From Sporosarcina sp. (lineage in GTDB: Bacteria; Bacillota; Bacilli; Bacillales_A; Planococcaceae): 42,550 nt of DNA. Every line of letters starts with the position of its first letter. Positions within the stretch are counted from its first letter, which is position 1. The stretch spans positions 1 to 42,550 of the forward strand of contig JARIBI010000140.1 of the NCBI GenBank assembly GCA_029257435.1. Reading direction: 5' to 3'. Under the pieces are notes generated by a model. That model worked only from the letters and a program-made list of their open reading frames with translations. It was not told the DNA's origin and searched no databases. Both the position numbers and the translations under genes were made by a program. Positions 41,242 through 42,550 of the stretch are shown one piece after another.

Positions 41242-41577
41242 ATGTATCCCATTCAGCACGCAAGCACGCTAGCTCAAATTCCATCCAGTACTATCAGATA
41301 TTACGAAAAGATCCAACTGATTCCTCCAATTACAAGAAACGCCCAGGGCAACCGTACATTTGAAGATAAAGACATCGAAGTTCTGAACTTAATACGATGC
41401 TTCAGGCACCTCGGTATGTCGTTAGAAGATATTCGAGAGAGCCTGGCCGACATCAATGGCTCGTATGAACATGTGAATACGAAGGCGATTCTGTTCCAGC
41501 ACAAAGAGAAGTTAGAGGAACAAATCCTTATTTTAAATTCATTCATCCGTGAGATTGATGACAAAATAATGGCATGA
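41242..41577 (+). CDS. MerR-family transcriptional regulator
   Basis: 111 residues. The start is the MerR winged helix TLAQIPSSTIRYYEKIQLIP, followed by NRTFEDKDIEVLNLIRCFRH, LGMSLEDIRESLADI and a C-terminal coiled coil. No cysteine pair is visible in a metal-site position, so the signal may be an aldehyde, as for AdhR-type members. CAAGGAGG lies before the ATG. It is divergent from the DJ-1 gene and presumably controls it. Confidence 0.92.
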   Translation: MYPIQHASTLAQIPSSTIRYYEKIQLIPPITRNAQGNRTFEDKDIEVLNLIRCFRHLGMSLEDIRESLADINGSYEHVNTKAILFQHKEKLEEQILILNSFIREIDDKIMA

Positions 41578-41590
41578 CTGTAAGCAGAGA

Positions 41591-41635
41591 AAAAGGCTTT
41601 AAGAGACAGAAGACATCTGCTCTTAAAGCCTTTTT
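41591..41635. terminator. Bidirectional terminator between the merR and metQ genes
   Basis: AAAGGCTTTAAGAG / CTCTTAAAGCCTTT with a 14-nt loop; A and T runs on both sides. Confidence 0.88.
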
Positions 41636-41644
41636 ATATTTAGA

Positions 41645-42475
41645 TCAGAATGCTGGAATTGCCGTTTCGTCGTAGTTGTCTTCCAAAAACTTACGGACCT
41701 CATCGGAAGTCATTGCTTTCGATAACTTTTGAATCGGTTCCGAATCTGCATTATCATCACGGGCAATTAGTGTGATGGCAAAGTCATTTTCGACGCCTTC
41801 AGTTAGGAGTGCATCGCTTTTCGGTGTTAAGTTTAAAGGCGCAGCGTAAGCAGGTGTCATAATGACTGCATCCGCGTCGTCATACATTCTCGCAAGCATT
41901 AGCAAATCCACTTCTTTAAACTCATAGTTCTCCGGATTCTCTAAAATATCGGCTGTTGTATGATAAGGTCCTTTTTTTTCTTTTAATGAAATAACATCTT
42001 GCTGAGCTAGTAATGCAAGTGAGCGGTCAATATTGGACACATCATTTGCGATTGCAATACTCGCGCCCTTCGGCAATTTGTCCATGGAATCATAGTCTTT
42101 TGAATAGACGCCGTAATTGGCAAAGTAAATAGGAGTTATCGGAACTAGGGTTGCATCATTATTGCGGTTGAACTCTTCCATGTACGGTACGTGCTGGAAG
42201 AAGTTTGCGTCTACTTCCTTCGCAGCAAGTGCGCTATTCGGTTGAACGTTATCTCCTAATACAACGATTTCAAGGGTAACGCCTTCTTCTGCTAATGTTG
42301 GCTTCACCAATTCAAGAATTTCTGTCATTGGTGGGATGAGGGATGCGACTTTCAACGTAACAACATCGTCTTCTTTTGCAGGAGCCTTTTCGGGTTCATT
42401 GGCAGAATCTGATTTGTTACAGCCCGCCAATACTAAAATAATACTCATCGTTAAAAGTAAAAGAATTTTTTTCAT
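41645..42475 (-). CDS. metQ: Methionine ABC transporter substrate-binding lipoprotein
   Basis: 276 residues. The lipobox LVLAGC (Cys19) is followed by a flexible Ala/Glu/Lys linker and the NlpA/MetQ fold: LKVASLIPPMTEILELVKPT, DANFFQHVPYMEEFN, YSKDYDSMDKLPKGASIAIA and VDLLMLARMYDDADAVIMTP. It binds methionine (L or D) for the MetNIQ importer. It follows the permease gene by 16 bp with AGGAG in front, so it is the last gene of the operon, ended by the terminator at 41591. Confidence 0.93.
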   Translation of the reverse strand: MKKILLLLTMSIILVLAGCNKSDSANEPEKAPAKEDDVVTLKVASLIPPMTEILELVKPTLAEEGVTLEIVVLGDNVQPNSALAAKEVDANFFQHVPYMEEFNRNNDATLVPITPIYFANYGVYSKDYDSMDKLPKGASIAIANDVSNIDRSLALLAQQDVISLKEKKGPYHTTADILENPENYEFKEVDLLMLARMYDDADAVIMTPAYAAPLNLTPKSDALLTEGVENDFAITLIARDDNADSEPIQKLSKAMTSDEVRKFLEDNYDETAIPAF

Positions 42476-42491
42476 TGTTTTCTCCTGTCTA

Positions 42492-42550
42492 TTATCGTTT
42501 GTCGATCCATCTAGATACAGTCGTACCCGAGAATTGGATGAATTGTACTA
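42492..42550 (-). CDS. metI: Methionine ABC transporter permease, C-terminal end (partial)
   Basis: The last 18 codons before the window edge read VQFIQFSGTTVSRWIDKR, the usual end of MetI/MetP permeases. It lies 16 bp upstream of metQ on the same strand. The remainder and the MetN ATPase are outside the window. Confidence 0.75.
   Translation of the reverse strand, partial: VQFIQFSGTTVSRWIDKR

Noticed and set aside
1..42550. tRNA, rRNA, transposase or phage integrase genes
   Set aside because: No tRNA-like cloverleaf, rRNA sequence or transposase/integrase motifs were seen in either strand by eye.

Overview
The window reads as chromosomal DNA of a low-to-moderate GC, Gram-positive Bacillales member. 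Shine-Dalgarno sequences are strong (AGGAGG-type), and rho-independent hairpins end most transcription units. The gene set is bacillus-like: a YtvA-type LOV-STAS photoreceptor, extracytoplasmic-function (ECF) sigma/anti-sigma pairs, a ribDEAH operon under an FMN riboswitch, queT, ogt, mqo, ohr and metQ. Together with the 21-bp GAGCGGG tandem arrays this makes me favour the Planococcaceae/Caryophanaceae (Sporosarcina-like). That placement is inference. I see no rRNA, tRNA, CRISPR array, prophage or intact insertion sequence.

Layout. 1-2300: 5' end of a secreted protein, a decayed Bcr/CflA drug exporter, tandem array 1 and a small lipoprotein. 2300-7400: selO, then two convergent ECF sigma/anti-sigma modules, each preceded by an ECF-type promoter (TGAAAC-N17-CGTC-like). 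7400-11200: an ABC-F ATPase with a long attenuator-like leader, a rhodanese under a CsoR/CstR-like dyad, a 51-aa membrane protein, and a PadR/membrane-protein pair. 11300-17800: acetyltransferase, ytvA, a membrane protein, the FMN riboswitch with ribD-ribE-ribBA-ribH, and a second acetyltransferase. 17870-24230: queT with a leader resembling a preQ1-II riboswitch, an SDR, a DUF2829 gene, a divergent HxlR/nitroreductase pair over tandem operators, an NAD(P)-binding protein, a GNAT gene with an in-frame stop, array 2 and an ECF-transporter S component. 24480-28700: ABC exporter, array 3, an unknown secreted protein and ogt. 28750-32420: a DUF3889 gene, mqo, and a decay zone with RND-pump and OppF remnants. 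32420-42550: DUF4317, ohr, an unknown conserved protein, a broken hydrolase, a NUDIX CoA hydrolase, a TatD-like hydrolase, an AraC-type regulator with an in-frame stop, a YhgE/ABC-2 membrane protein with a PadR regulator, a divergent DJ-1/MerR pair, and metQ with the end of its permease.

Three things deserve most attention. (1) Three arrays of 21-bp units share the asymmetric core AAYGAGCGGG, always on the + strand whatever the direction of the flanking genes. (2) The queT leader has the parts of a preQ1-II pseudoknot in the right order. (3) The ABC-F leader contains a terminator and a competing 10-bp antiterminator pairing. At least six genes are broken (MFS, GNAT, RND, OppF, alpha/beta hydrolase, AraC), so this neighbourhood is being eroded.
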